From Taeniopygia guttata (taxonomy: Eukaryota > Chordata > Aves > Passeriformes > Estrildidae): DNA of 64,000 bases. The notes below the pieces were generated by a model, which had not been told where the DNA came from, searched no databases, and saw nothing but the letters and a program-made list of their open reading frames with translations. Positions 37,905 to 50,190 of the stretch are shown here, one piece after another. A program made the translations under genes and the position numbers. Position 1 is the stretch's first letter; each line of letters opens with the position of its first letter. Location of the stretch: positions 60,883,501-60,947,500 of the forward strand of contig NC_133027.1 of assembly GCF_048771995.1 (NCBI RefSeq), given 5' to 3'.

Positions 37905-38417
37905 TATGTTCAGCTCTGGGGCTCCTAGCATAAGAAGGATGTGAACCTGCTGGAGCGAGGTCAGAGGAGTCTACAAAGGTGATCAGAGGCCTAGAGCACC
38001 TCTGCTATGAAGACACACTGAAAGAATTGAGCCTGTTCAGCCTGGAGAAGAGAGGGTTCCAGGGAGATCTTTCAGCAGCCTTCTAATACCTGAAGGGGAC
38101 CTACAAGGAAGCTGGAGCAGGGCTTTTTTCAAGGGCATGTAGTGATGGGACAAGGGAGAATGGTTTTAAGCTGAAAGAGGGTAGGTTTAAAATAGATAGA
38201 CTATAGAAAAACTTCATTATGGGGGTGGTGAGGCACGGGAGCAGGTAAGTTACAGGTGCTCCATCCCTTGGAGCGTTTACAGCCAGGTTGGATGGGGCTT
38301 TGAACACCCTAGTCTAGTGAAAGGTGTCCCTACCAATGGCAGAGAGTTTGGGACTAAACGATCTTCTAAATGCCTTCCAACCCAAACCATTCTATGATTT
38401 GATGATTCTATGATTTT
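37905..38417 (+). mobile_element. CR1 LINE fragment, 5'-truncated, with 3' end
   Basis: The text from CAGCTCTGGGGCTCCTAGCA (37911 onward) through GACCTACAAGGAAGCTGGAG, GGTTGGATGGGGCTTTGAAC and TAGTGAAAGGTGTCCCTACC follows the end of the avian CR1 ORF2 and its 3' region. It ends in the characteristic short direct repeats ATTCTATGATTTGATGATTC and so on (38389-38417). It is about 510 bp long, truncated at the 5' end as usual for CR1, and carries indels and stops, so it is inactive. CR1 makes no target duplications, and none is seen. Confidence 0.92.
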
Positions 38418-39381
38418 GTATACTGCAGATAGTAGAATTAAAATAATTTGCCATGTAAAAGGGGATAGTAGTTTCCTGATTATTTGCCATGTTTGAGAAG
38501 ATTGATCAGGATATATCTGTGTATTTTTGACTTTTTGTGAATGTACAGAGTTTTTGTGTTGGAAGTTATCCTTTTGATACTGACATTCTGAAAAACCCTA
38601 ACTGTTGTCCTTAACTTATAAAAAAAATTGCTGCTATAATACTTGCTGAGCATAACCATAATCCATTAATTCTTTCAGCCCCCAAAAGCTTGTATTTAGA
38701 GTTTTAGTTGTAAGTATTCCTTCTATCTTATCTTTCAATTTATCATATTCTACTGTATTCTTTAGTAAAAAAAGGGAAACATGAGTTGTCTGTACATCTG
38801 AGTTAAAATTAAGAAATTTAATTCAGATTGCAATATATTTAAACTATTCTTCCAGAATGTCCCTATACACATTGAATCACTTTTTACCCCCAGAAGCGTA
38901 CAACAGCACTGAAAGCTTTCTGCATTTCAGAGGTGTTATAGAAGTGAATTTCACTCTGACTTGGTTAGCATTGCAGTGAGATGCTTTACAACCACTCAAA
39001 GGCAGCTAACAACAGGTGTATACAATTTTTTAACATCTCATGTCTTAAGGCAGTATGTTGCTTCCTGTACTTGGAAATAAAATATCTATTTCTTCTACAG
39101 TTGAAGTAGTTCCCCTTTTTCTTTTGCTGCATTGAGGTCGGGTAGTAGATACCTTATTTCCTCCCTCAGTGTGAAAAAGAGGGGTGTGGTAGGGTAATCA
39201 TGGAAGGGGAAACAGTATGAAGTGTCAAGAAAGGAAAATAGGAGAGAAAGGGTCACGTAAGATCATTACTTAGTCCTACTTGTCCTCTTTGACAGGGAAG
39301 TTATGGTCCACTGGAAAGTGTTGATACAGTGATAGTCTTGCTGAAAAACCCTGCTGAGATGACCTGTTGGAAAAAAAAGAC
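38418..39381. other. AT-rich DNA between two CR1 fragments
   Basis: No gene or repeat was recognised. The stretch is AT-rich with short homopolymers. Confidence 0.6.
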
Positions 39382-39636
39382 GTGATAGGACAAGGCATAA
39401 TGGCCTTAAGCTGAAAGAGGGTAGGTTTAGATTAGATATTACGAAGAAATTCTTCTCTGTGAGGGGTATTAAACACTAGAATAGGTTGTCCAGATAAGCT
39501 GTGGATGTCCCATCACTGCACATGGTCCAGGCTAGGCTTTGAGCAACCTGGTCTAGTGAAAGGTGTCCCTGTCCGTGGCAGGAAGATGGAACTAGATGAT
39601 CTTTAGAGTCCCTTTCAACACAGGCCATTCTATGAG
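39382..39636 (+). mobile_element. CR1 LINE fragment, short 3' end
   Basis: The blocks GTGATAGGACAAGGCATAAT, CTTAAGCTGAAAGAGGGTAG, TTAGATTAGATATTACGAAG and CCTGGTCTAGTGAAAGGTGT are the standard avian CR1 3' segment, ending at GGCCATTCTATGAG. It is about 255 bp and overlaps the 3' half of the CR1 copy at 37905-38417 in content, so it is a separate insertion rather than a continuation. It has only one copy of the terminal repeat unit and is inactive. Confidence 0.92.
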
Positions 39637-42600
39637 AATACTAAATTAAGAACAAGATTTTCCTAATTTGGTATCTCATGCCAATCTGAATTGTCGCTAG
39701 AGCTGATTTCCTAATCTCCAGTGAAATTTACTTTGTCTGCAAAGATCTCCTGAGCCAGGAATCTACTTTTTGTGGATTTAATCCTATCCTTGCAAAGATA
39801 TGTGTATTGCCTATTGTGAAGACGCTTCTCTTCAGTGGGAGGATTTGAAAAAGCTTACATTTGATGACACTGCCAAGTTATACTTCCTTTGGTTTTGATA
39901 GAAATATTTTTTTCTTTACTGTCCTCAATGATCATTGCGTGTGGTAAGGAAGAGATTTTGCCCTTCAGATTTTTCTTCCTCAATCGATTCTACTCATTTC
40001 AGATTGAGTACCTGGGGGCCTTTAAACCAAAGCTAGCAGCAAAGAAAAAAAAATATTTTGGAATAATTTAGATGCCATTTTAGTTCTCCAACATAATGTA
40101 GTTTGTTTCTCATCAATGTTAGGAAAGCATGAGTCTTTGCTGCTTACAATTCATGCATATTGAGCTATATCTCTTTCCCTCTCTTGGCAAAATGTAATTT
40201 TCACAAGGTCGTCATGACCTGTTTTGGGGACGAGCTGCTCCATCTTCATCCTCCAATGACACCTTTGTAAATCACCTTTTGTCCTTCAGAGAAACAGGCT
40301 ATCAACAAGTATTGGAAGATTATTCAGAAACCTTTGGTCTGGAGGTGTCATAATCATTTTGGAAATCAATTTTGATCTTCTTCTTCATCACCTCTTTGTC
40401 AGTAAAGATTCTAGCCAGGTTGATGAGTTCAGCTGGGACATTTTCTGAGCCCTGATATTGATTCTCCTCGGGATTTATACGTTCATATCTTGGTGGACAG
40501 CCTTCCTTGGAGCTAGTTCAATGCTTAAATGCAGCAAATTAACAATAATTACCTTTGTGAACAGAGGGTCTCAACCATTAAAACCGCTGTCTGATGCCCT
40601 AACTGTAGCCATCATCCTATGTTCAGCAGGGAACTTGGGATATTTGAATACAAATTTACCTGACTGCTAGCAACATACTGTCAGAAGATGCTTTACAATC
40701 ACTTATTTGTCCTGGAGATTTCTCAGTACTTGCAATTTCCCATTTATAGATCAGTTTCAGTCAGTTATTGCTGAATTTTATGTGTGCCAAGATCTCGTCA
40801 TATAAATTTCTATCTGGCCAGCTTTACTGGCAAATTATTTGCTTTGTCCTGTTCTGGTAGGAATCATAATGTTGCAAATTTTTATTCTCTTCATAACACA
40901 CAAAATAGAGTATGACAAAAGGTTTTACTGGGAATAATTTTCCATTCTTTAGTTCACATCTTAACACCAATGTAGACAAAGTCATGAATAGTTATAGGAA
41001 GTACTTTAGAAGTGTTGTGTTATATTGCCATGTTCTCTGTGTGAAGCTCCCCTTGAAGTCATTAAGAGTTGTGTATGCTATTCAGTGGCATAATCAGGCA
41101 ATAAATTATGAAAGCTCTGCAAACACAAAACAACAAGCCACAAATGACATTACCAAGTGACAAAAATACCCAGTAAAAGAGTTAAAGCTAGTAGCTTTGA
41201 ATGTGATGAAATTCCTATGGTTGGTAGGATTTGGCGACCTCTGGTAAGAGGGTTAAGAGGAGAAGCTTACCTTGTGCACTTGCCTACTGCAGTGTTTCCA
41301 GGCTTTTCCACTCAGATAGTGAATCTCAATTGCAACTATGATGGAAAACAAGGATGAATGGAGACTTGTGTGTTTCAGAATTGCAGCATTTTCCTGCTCT
41401 AGGACGCCTCATAGTTTGCTTTGTTGGTGCTCAGATTCAATTTTCAGAAGAGTTTTAAACAGATCTAACATAAAATAACATTTTAAGTCAGTGGTAATGC
41501 TAGATGTTTAAAATCTTCTCCCAGAATCTTTGCTTCAAGAAAAGCTGTCTACAAAAAGTGTATTTGAAAGTCTACTTTTTTTCACAGTACATTCTAAATA
41601 AAATGTTGAAATAGAATTTTTCAAAATGACCACTTTAAGCCCATAATCCAAAATGGAATTATTAAAAAATTTAGAAGATCATGACACAAACAAAAGGGAC
41701 TGAGAAATGTGAGCCTTGTATTGATAAAAGCGACATTCTGAAATTGTTCTCTCAGATCTTAAAAGCCAATTAAGAATAAACAAAGGATCCCAGAGGTCTG
41801 AGATTGCTGTAGGCTTTAGAGCTGAGCTTGACTTACAAGAAACAAGATCTTTGTAGAGTACAGCCCTGCTTGTCCTCGGAGTATTTGTAATGGCAAGATG
41901 ATTGTGTGCTGAGACGCTACAGCTATTATCAGAAGCCAGCAGTTTATCACAAAGCAAAGGAGACAATGGCTCTCACTGCAAGGGTTTTTCTGCCTTTGCT
42001 TTTGGAGGATGCACCCATGGCACTCCCTTGGACAGCAAAATTTCTGACTCTGACTATAAAAGCATTCTTGCTTTACTGCTTGCAGAGTAATTTTGAAGCC
42101 CGGGCTATAAGTGAGGATGTGGAGCTCCACCCCTCCCTGCTTTTAGAGCAGTGCAAGACTGGCCAAAAATAATTGAGTTGACTCAGCCTCTTCTGTTACC
42201 TTTTTCTTTTGGCTAGAATAAACTGAAACTACTTCAGGTAATTTTGTTTGAAAGAAGACTCATGACTTCCTGAAAGCCAGATTCAGCCAGCAGCCCATCC
42301 TGTGCCAAGTGGTCTGTCACTCTGGAACAATGAATCATACCATCCAAGCACACAAGGTCTGACCTCACACATCCCAGGCATTCTTGCTCCTCTTCCCTTG
42401 GGGGGAGGAAAAGAAAGGGTCATTTTGGGAAATGAGGATAAGGTAAAAAGCTAGCAGAAGATAGAGGAGCGTTCCCACCATCTGAAAGAGATGCTCTCTC
42501 ATTTGGGAGGTCCTTCTACACATCTGAAAATCTCATTCCCCTTTGATCTCACTGTCACAAGGCTGAGCTCTCTGTTTACAGGAACTATTAGTCACATAAT

Positions 42601-43948
42601 ATTTTGATTTCATGTAAAAATAATGTGATTTTGTAGGCAGATGATAAGCATTTTTCAATTCTGGCAAAATCAAGGGCTCTTATAGGAAAGAAAGCCCTGT
42701 AGTAAATATTGCATTCTGGTTATTATTCTTTTGTGTGCAAAAAAAAAAAAAAAAGTGTGTGTGAACTTAATTGATATTAATTTGATCCTTCATGAGTTAC
42801 TTAATTTCTTTAGAAAAAAATAAAGGAAGATAGAGGGAGAGGGGGATGCATAGTTACCTAAAAATATGTCTAAGATTGGTATTTTTTCCCACAATTCAGA
42901 GGTGTTGAGAGCAAGAAAATGTCTATTACTGTGTTAGTAATTGAAGAAGAACTTTGCTTCTGTCTACAGTTTCAAAAAGACAGTGTACATTTTTCATGTC
43001 TGAAAAAAATTATTGTGGACATTTAGCCAGCAATAAACTTAGACTTATAAGCAGGGCCTATATTTACTTGAATTACTTTTATGTGTGCCAAGACAAATTT
43101 GGCCTACCTTTGTATTTCTGTTTACCATTTACTGGTTTATACTGCCACAGTAGTTGTTTTATATGAAAGGGAGCATGGAGTACTTTTTCCTGTTCCACTC
43201 TGGGTGAGTAGTTTGCTACAGGTTTAATGCATGTATTTCATAAGTGCTCCTGAGCAGTCTGGAAGGCTTGGAACATAATGCAGCATTAGGACAGGAGACA
43301 CGTGTGATTGCTTATATTTCTTAAAATGTACTTCATATCTGCTCCAAGGTAACTTCACACCTCTTCCAAGGTAACATTTTTAATCACCCAATTTCCAGGA
43401 CATTTAGATTCATCTCAGTACTTGGTGTTAGTTGCTCTGTGTCCAAGATGGCCAGAAAACAAGACTTCTATTCTATGAGAAAGCAAAACTTCAGAAGTTG
43501 GTGTTGTTACATGTTTGGATAAAAATAAGGCCTTCAGAAACTTCTTACAAAAATGAGGTGGCAAGACTGGGCCCTCATTCATTTGCCAGCAGTTCACTCA
43601 CCTATTTGGAGTGGCTTACTTCACCTCACTTTGCCCTCTCCCATGCATGGGAGTTTGTTGTTTACTCTCAGATCAGTGGATGTCTTTCTCCCAAGCAGGG
43701 CTTGAGAAATTTTGCAGAGGTTTCTGAAATGTTTGTTAAAATAATCCGGCCAACTTTACATCATTTTCTCCAGGCTAATTGCTCTGATTTTTCAGGAGTC
43801 TTCCAGAGATTTTCTCACAAAGGTATTTCATATGTTTATGTTCTCAGAAGGTGCCTTGTATGAAACTTCTGATGGGAGCTTCATAGAGCTACTCGAAAGC
43901 TTGTTTTTGTTTAATACAATTTAAATTTGATTCTTCTTCAACAATATC
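39637..43948. other. Non-coding DNA, an A16-(GT)n run, weak exon-like signals
   Basis: No gene was identified. A16 followed by GTGTGTGTG lies at 42739-42763. Overlapping frames at 41902-42172 read as hydrophilic protein but have no bounding splice sites or family match. A block ending in CTCTG|GTAAGAG at about 41238-41245 lacks an acceptor with a pyrimidine tract. An 11-bp repeat TCCAAGGTAAC occurs at 43343 and 43365. Confidence 0.5.
43910..43915 (-). terminator. ATTAAA polyadenylation signal for the minus-strand candidate exon
   Basis: The hexamer ATTAAA on the minus strand lies 34 nt after the stop codon of the 43949-44110 frame. Such hexamers are common by chance in AT-rich DNA, so support depends on the exon being real. 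Confidence 0.2.
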
Positions 43949-44110
43949 CTAGGTCTTCCCATAAGAATAATCTTTGAAGGCATGCTCAGAGCATAATTTG
44001 TCATCTGGTTTCTGAATAACTCCAGCAAAACTCCTCTGTTCTTTGTGAAGCTGACGAGTAATTTTGCGTGTTTTTTGCACGTGTTCTTTGTGTAGATGAG
44101 CTATATTAAC
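43949..44110 (-). CDS. Candidate terminal exon with close poly(A) signal, protein unknown
   Basis: On the minus strand the acceptor-like GCAGCATTCAG (ending 44111) is followed by a 53-codon open frame ending at TAG (43951-43949). An ATTAAA polyadenylation signal follows 34 nt later (43915-43910). The frame includes HLHKEHVQKTRKITRQLHKE, a basic helix-like stretch, and then a more acidic tail ending KDYSYGKT. Three CpGs survive in 160 bp (in CACGTG, CACGCA and CTCGTC), unusual in this window and compatible with coding constraint. The pyrimidine tract is fair but interrupted. The protein is not recognised. It may instead be a chance frame. Confidence 0.27.
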   Translation of the reverse strand, partial: VNIAHLHKEHVQKTRKITRQLHKEQRSFAGVIQKPDDKLCSEHAFKDYSYGKT

Positions 44111-46239
44111 CTGAATGCTGCTCATTGTTCCCAAAAAAGGGGTAGAGGTGATAATTTTCTATGTTCCTTTCTTGGATATATGTAACTCTATAGCTGAATA
44201 AAAGTTGTTGGTTAGGTTCTAGTGACTATTTAATGAGTAAATAGAATAAGGATGAGAGAGAGATGCTTCATCTGTATTAATTTTGTGACATAGCTGACAG
44301 CTAGAGTGATATCTTCTTCTTTCTTTTTTGTTACAGCAGCACTAATCATACCACACAGAGACACATTTGTCATTATATGTAATTATGTGCAATATGTTTA
44401 TATTATAATATTTTATATTGGAGAGGCATAGGCTTCATAATGTTTTTACTCCAAATTTCTTTCTGCTACAGATTATTTCAGTTTATGCATATTTATAAAT
44501 GATATTTAAAAGTACAATAGCACATTAATTATAATAAAATGTTAATTTGGAAATAGGAGCAACTAGAGAACTGATATAGATGACTGCAAATCTTGTGGCA
44601 GAGGGGCAACGTTTTGTTAGGGCTTGGAGAGTTTTACTTTGGCTCCCTTAAAATGCAGAGAATGACCAGAAATTATTCAGACAGGCTGAAATTCTTATGT
44701 GGTTAAAACAGGTCAGAGAAAACCTTGACCCTTCAGAAGCCTTTTGAAAGATCTGTTTCTCTATGGACCTGTTACTACTCCTGACAGCAATGGGGTTTCA
44801 CCCTCTCTCATCACCACTTCCCTTTTTTCCACTTCCTCCTCCCTTTTCTCCAACCCAATTAGCAGATTAGCCATCAAGCTCTGAAGCCTGAAGAAGTAGG
44901 AATTAAATTGACTTTTATCACATGCCAAAGTAACCGTGGAGTTACCCAAGAGCACAGCCATACTCTCTGAGAGTCCTGTCCTTAAGGACCCCCAAGGGTG
45001 CGTAAGGAAATCAAAGGTACCATCGAAGCCCCCTTCAAAGTTATGACATTGTCCTGCACAAAATCTCCTCCCAGTGGTGTGCAGTGAGGCCCTGGTGGCA
45101 CGGGTGGGTGACAGGTGCTGGGCCCAGCAGCACTGGGACAGCAAGGGACTCTGTGCAGTCAGCCCCTGACAAGGGTGTGACATAGGGCTGGGCAGTGCAG
45201 CTGAGGGGCAGCAAACAGCAACAACTGCAAGTCAAGCACAGTTCCTGCCACTGGCAGAAGGAGGAAGATATTTAATTGTGGGGTTTTTTTTGACTGTGTA
45301 TTTGCAGATTAGTGTAATATTACAGTGTTGACCAGGCAGATATAGTCAGTAGGTTTTAACAGACTGAGGCAAACTTTATTATTTAGACAATGAAGTATGT
45401 TCTAACTAAAGTAGATTTTCTATATTGGTATGTTACCTCACATTAATGGGATAAATATTTTATCTAAATGTGAAAACATCTTCAATTATGTACCATTCAG
45501 GCAACTTGTAGGATATACTCAAAGGTAAAAGCATTTGACTGTCGCACCCCTTTATCCAGGTCTCATCAGCTGTTTCAGATCCTACTCGGTATAAAATTGA
45601 ATACATGATTATTGTCTAGATGGTAAGATAGTGGACCATACATGACCTGCTCTTACAGGTGCAAAACAATTCTAAGATTGCCAAACAGTTTGAGTTTGAA
45701 AATGTTTGGGGATGTACTGTATATTCCATAAAATAGCTTAAACCAAACTCTTTCTGCCTTTCTGCACATAGAGAAATGAGTGTGACAGAGGAAAGCAAGT
45801 ATTTTACCTCCATAAGAGAGGAGGTAGCAAAGGGGGAGCCCTTCAGCTACTGGGCTGCATTGGAGCTGCTCACCCCACACCATCTGGGCTCCGATAGTAC
45901 CCTAGGATCTACCACACGCTTTGAATATTTTCAGCTCTAAAACAGACCACTGGATGTCTACCTGCACACAGAGGATCATGCCAATGTGAAGTTTGTTTCT
46001 GCATACATAACAATTGACAAACCTTCTCTATCTGTCCTGTGGCTTTCATCTGACTGTTAGCTCTGAATCTTAATGATGACACTGTCTGTAAAAACTAATA
46101 AAATAATTGTAGCACAAATACTTTGCTAATGAACTTTATTATTAATCCAATCATGCTGATAAAGAGCATTCAGTGTGAGTATCTTGCCAAACTAATTAAG
46201 GTTTGAGGGTTTATTTTTTTCTTATCTTCATTAAATCAG
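44111..46239. other. Probable intron or intergenic DNA upstream of the coiled-coil exon
   Basis: A GC-richer patch at 44760-45240 carries a 140-codon minus-strand frame with no recognised family and no clear splice sites. The rest is AT-rich. If the + strand gene is real, its preceding exon must end in phase 2 (two bases left over), and I did not find a convincing one. Confidence 0.45.
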
Positions 46240-46346
46240 AGAAACACAGAAGATCCAAGAATTGGAAAGATATCTGAGGAGAGGAGCAGAAGAGCTGAAA
46301 CACAAAAGGAGAAGACAACAAAAAAGAATTCTGGAAGAACAGAAAG
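46240..46346 (+). CDS. Internal exon of a coiled-coil protein (unidentified)
   Basis: A pyrimidine-rich tract (TTATTTTTTTCTTATCTTC) and acceptor AAATCAG (AG at 46238-46239) precede 107 bp that end at the donor AAAG|GTAAAG. Only the frame beginning with one leftover base stays open. It gives 35 codons starting ETQKIQELERYLRRGAEELK and ending RILEEQK, then one base, so the phases are 2 on entry and 1 on exit. The peptide is strongly charged, with I5, L8, L12 and L19 in heptad positions and a basic KHKRRRQQKR patch at residues 20-29, so a coiled-coil helix is expected. Purine-rich DNA tends to translate as charged residues, which tempers this. The exit phase matches the exon at 56830, which continues the helix. 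The gene could not be named. Confidence 0.5.
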
Positions 46347-47527
46347 GTAAAGGAAACCTTTTACAAAATAATTTTTGTTAAAAAGAGAGGAAGAACTTTA
46401 CAGTTCAACCATGCATATTTATAGTTTACTGTGCATTTTTCTGGTTTGGTTTGCATTAATTTACTTAAACGTAATCATACATATTTTGACTGCATGTTTT
46501 CTAAATAATTTTGAGGAACATGTGGTAAAATTCAGCTAGGCAACAACATCCTGTAAAACTTCTAATGGTCCAAGTGATCCATGCACAGAAGGTTAACATA
46601 AATACACAAAGAAACAGACAAAAATTTGACATAAACATTGCATAAGTTGTGATAAACTGTAATAATGCTGTGTCGTCACATTACACTTATGGAGGATGTG
46701 CCACCAAAGTCTGGGAACTGATTCATTTTAAGCTTCAGAGGAAAAGCCAATCTTAGTCCTCTACTTTACAGCACAGTGTGTCAAGTTCTACTTTTTTTTG
46801 CTTTGCACAAGCCACTGTGGCAATTTATTTCATGCATGCTATACAGAGAGGGCTTACTTTTAAAATATATTTATGGCTTATAAAAATTAACTTTTAATGG
46901 AATACTGACGTTAATAATCTCTAAATGGTTACAGAGGTCTGTGGAAAAAGAAAATTTAAAAGTGGAGGACAATAAGTGAAGACTGAATTTGTACCATTCT
47001 CCTTCTATGTTTCACTTGTTCTTTTCATTTCCTTAACACAATTATTTTGTAACAGACTCTGATAAAGTTCTACACCTAAAGCATTGTCATAAAATATTCA
47101 GAAGTTACTGTATTTTATTACTGCTGAGTAAGTAGTTTGCTTTTATTCTCTGGTGATTATAGTATGGAGCTGTATGAAAGGCTAAACAGCAGTAAGAGAA
47201 TACAGACTTTATCCTAAAAGTCTGGCAACAACATGCACACACACACTTTTAAGGGCATGTAAGTCTTGAAAAGCCAGGTACTGCCAGCAGGTGCTCTGGC
47301 AGGTCGAGGTCTCCAGGGAATAGCCAGTTGCAGAATAGAGAAAGTGAAAAGATGCATGGCTCTGCCAGTTTATAATGAGAAGTGCTGTATGTATGCTGTC
47401 AGGGAAGAGCTGCTCTTGCTGATCACCTTCTTAACATCTTCACTGCACTAGACCTCAGCTGTGGGTCCAGTCCCTTACATGTACAAAGGACACTGACTGG
47501 GTAGGAGGATGACACAATGCTTAATAA

Positions 47528-47633
47528 CCCTTTTAAACACTGATCTGCAGTGTTTAAAAGTGTGTAGTGTATAGGCCCTTTTAAACACCGATCTGCAGCA
47601 GCACTGCTTATGCCCCCTGCAGAGGGGCATAAG
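47528..47633. repeat. Compound of two perfect hairpins and a 23-bp direct repeat
   Basis: Hairpin 1 has the arms CTTTTAAACACTG (47530-47542) and CAGTGTTTAAAAG (47548-47560): a perfect 13-bp stem with a 5-base loop. Hairpin 2 has the arms CTTATGCCCC (47607-47616) and GGGGCATAAG (47624-47633): a perfect 10-bp stem with a 7-base loop. The 23 bases at 47528-47550, which hold the left arm and loop of hairpin 1, recur at 47576-47598 with one change (T to C). CTGCAG occurs in all three units. No known repeat family was recognised. Confidence 0.85.
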
Positions 47634-49819
47634 TTGGGAATTATCTGTTAGTTTTCAAGAGATTTGCACAGTCCCAGAAATCCATTTCTCGCTTTTTTTA
47701 TGCCTCTGAATTATGCTGCCTTGAGGATAATTTCAGACCTTTCCTTTATTTGTAACGGCTAAGCCTTTTCTTGCAGTAAACAAAGAATCCCCTGTTATAT
47801 GACAAATATTCCTACACTTTTTGTTTGTGGCAGGTTGCACTAGTCATAGAGAAAAGAATCCATCTTCAATGCCCAGGCTTTGGAAAGCAATAAGTGGCTT
47901 CAGTTTTATGTATTTTGTCTGGCTAATGCCATCCATGATTGTGCCCATATGATATGAAGCTGAGATTTGTTTGTTTAAGAGAATCACATATGAAAAAAAA
48001 AACAAGTAAAGGGGTTCTAATCCCAAGCTCTTGGTGATACAGAAATTTCTAATGAGAAACTGTTCCTTTCATCAGGACAAATCTGGAAAATTGAGTGCTT
48101 CTACCCCATAGTTAATGAAGAGGGCACAACACTGTTAGCTCTTAAGCATGGGAACAGGGAAGATTCCCAACCATTTCCAAGAAAGTTGCCACCTCCAAAC
48201 TACCATGGGGGACATAAGACTCAGGAAGATGGTCCAAACTGTAGAGAGCAGGAAAGAAAATCATAATAAACCACAATGTGAGAAAACAAGCAGATTTCAG
48301 GTATTAACAGGACTTTTGAGAATTAAAAGATCACACAACCTCTCTCATCCAAGTCCCCTCTGGTTCTTGTGGCTCATATTGAACTTCTGAGTCTTGAGGA
48401 ATGTTCTGACTTCCACAAAAATTCAAATGACAATGACGTATTCTAGATGGATGGTTTAATGAAACACTATCAGATGGCTCTTAGGAATGATGTCCAGATC
48501 AGCTTTAAACAGAGTCATTTTCCACAGTCCACCAAATCCTAGGGAAAAACCCAAAATCTGCACTGAGGAGTGGTAAGGATTGGGGCCGAGCTCTGCACCA
48601 ATTGTGTAGCTCTTCCTCTTTCCATTATCCTAACATTAAGGGGAAAGACATCTGCAGTCCTTCCTTTCTAACTTGCCTCTCGCCATGCTCTGTCAACAGG
48701 CCTTGTCAGCAGTCCACAGGCCTTTCATTTCCAGCAGATGTTAGACACAAACACATTCCTTTTGTTCTTAACCCAGCACAATAGGTTAAAATCTTCACCT
48801 TTGCATCAGCGACATTAAGGCAGAATAAATTCTCATGGAAAAGATGATATTCACATGTCCTGACACCTTGAAATAGTTATCAAAGAGCACATCAAATCAT
48901 CCAGCTGCATCTTGATTGTCATTAAATGTGGTTATTATTATGTTTTTCAGCAAGAAAAGGCTTTTACAGGGGCAAAGGCACCTCTCCTAAATCATATTTT
49001 GATTGTGTGTCATTATAAACTTAAGTAATTATGGTTATTTGAAATGAATGCAAGTGTATATTTTCCAATATCTCAGTTTTGGTTTAAGATTTGTCCTCCA
49101 GCCCACCCTGCTGTAGGCTGCTAGAAAAAAACTGTTGCAAAGATAATTTTTTTTTTTCATTGCCTTTGCAGGTATTCTACTTTGTATCACCAGCATCTTT
49201 CAATCAAAAGCATAAAGAAGTTAGGACTAAGAATTGTAGCATTTATGCCACCTAGAAATCAAAATATTTGAGAAAAATTAAATGAGTTCTCAAACAATAT
49301 TATCTTTATTTTTAGGTTATTTTGAAAAAAAAAAAACTAATTTTGACCCAAAAGGTATTGATAGTTCTTGTTCCCAAACTGAATTGCAAAATAAAAATAT
49401 AATTTTGAAGTTTGGACCAAATTAAGCTATTTTACCTCATTGAACTTATCAGTCAATATTTGTGATATTTGTTTCAAAATTAATTTTTACAAGGATTATG
49501 TAAACAAATGAATTTTAAATTTATAATTATTACAGGGAAAAAAAACCTTATTCAGAAATGGTGCTATTTGCAATTCCATCTCTTTTGCCTAGCCACCCAA
49601 AAGCCTCAGGAATCAATGCTCACTGTTTTAATATTCTATTGACTGTAAAGAGTTACAGAAGCATAAATAAAATGAATTATGTGCTTTAGTCTCTCACTTT
49701 GGTGCTCAAGGAAAGGAGAATAAAATGGAAATCCTCCTGGCCCTGGGAAAGTGCTGTTTACAGTCTACTCAAACCATGGAAGGAGGGATTTGCTTTTATA
49801 CATACATGACAATGTTGCT

Positions 49820-50190
49820 CAGAGCCGCTTGAGATGAAGCAGCGTGGTGAAACCTCACAGGGCAATCATTCTGCCTCTCCTCCAGGGCTGCTTCTCGCAG
49901 GGTGCAGGAAGAGCTCAGCAGGAACCCTTCTCCTGCTGCCTTTCTGCTGGCTGTGTGAAGCAGCAGGATGCAGGGCTGCAGCACGCTCCGGGTCTGCTCC
50001 TCTCCCAGCCTGACTCGAGGTTGCCTTGCCACTTGCTGAGCCCAGCAGTGTGCTGCAGTGTGCCAGGTCTCTGCAGCTTGGCCATGGCAAGTTGTGGAGA
50101 CAGCTGTGACCCAGGAGCCTCTGCCTGTCACCAGAGAGGAAATCCATGCCCTTCTGCAAACCAGAGTGTCTGCCTCTCAGATAATAGGTG
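49820..50190. other. GC-rich patch with overlapping frames on both strands
   Basis: GC content is well above the flanks, and frames of 111-115 codons are open on both strands. This is expected from composition, because stop codons are AT-rich. CTCTCCTCCAG at 49876-49886 resembles an acceptor, and AATAG|GTGAGG near 50186-50191 resembles a donor, so a non-coding RNA exon or an old retroposon is possible. CpG density is much lower than at 3780-3900. No protein family was recognised. Confidence 0.35.

Noticed and set aside
38101..38307. Minus-strand frame in the CR1 fragment
   Set aside because: Antisense to CR1 3' sequence; not a gene.
43432..43863. 143-codon + strand frame
   Set aside because: No recognisable domain, splice signal or poly(A) context; composition fits chance.
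44761..45235. 140- and 64-codon minus-strand frames in a GC-richer patch
   Set aside because: Overlapping frames in raised GC. They lack bounding splice sites and resemble no family.
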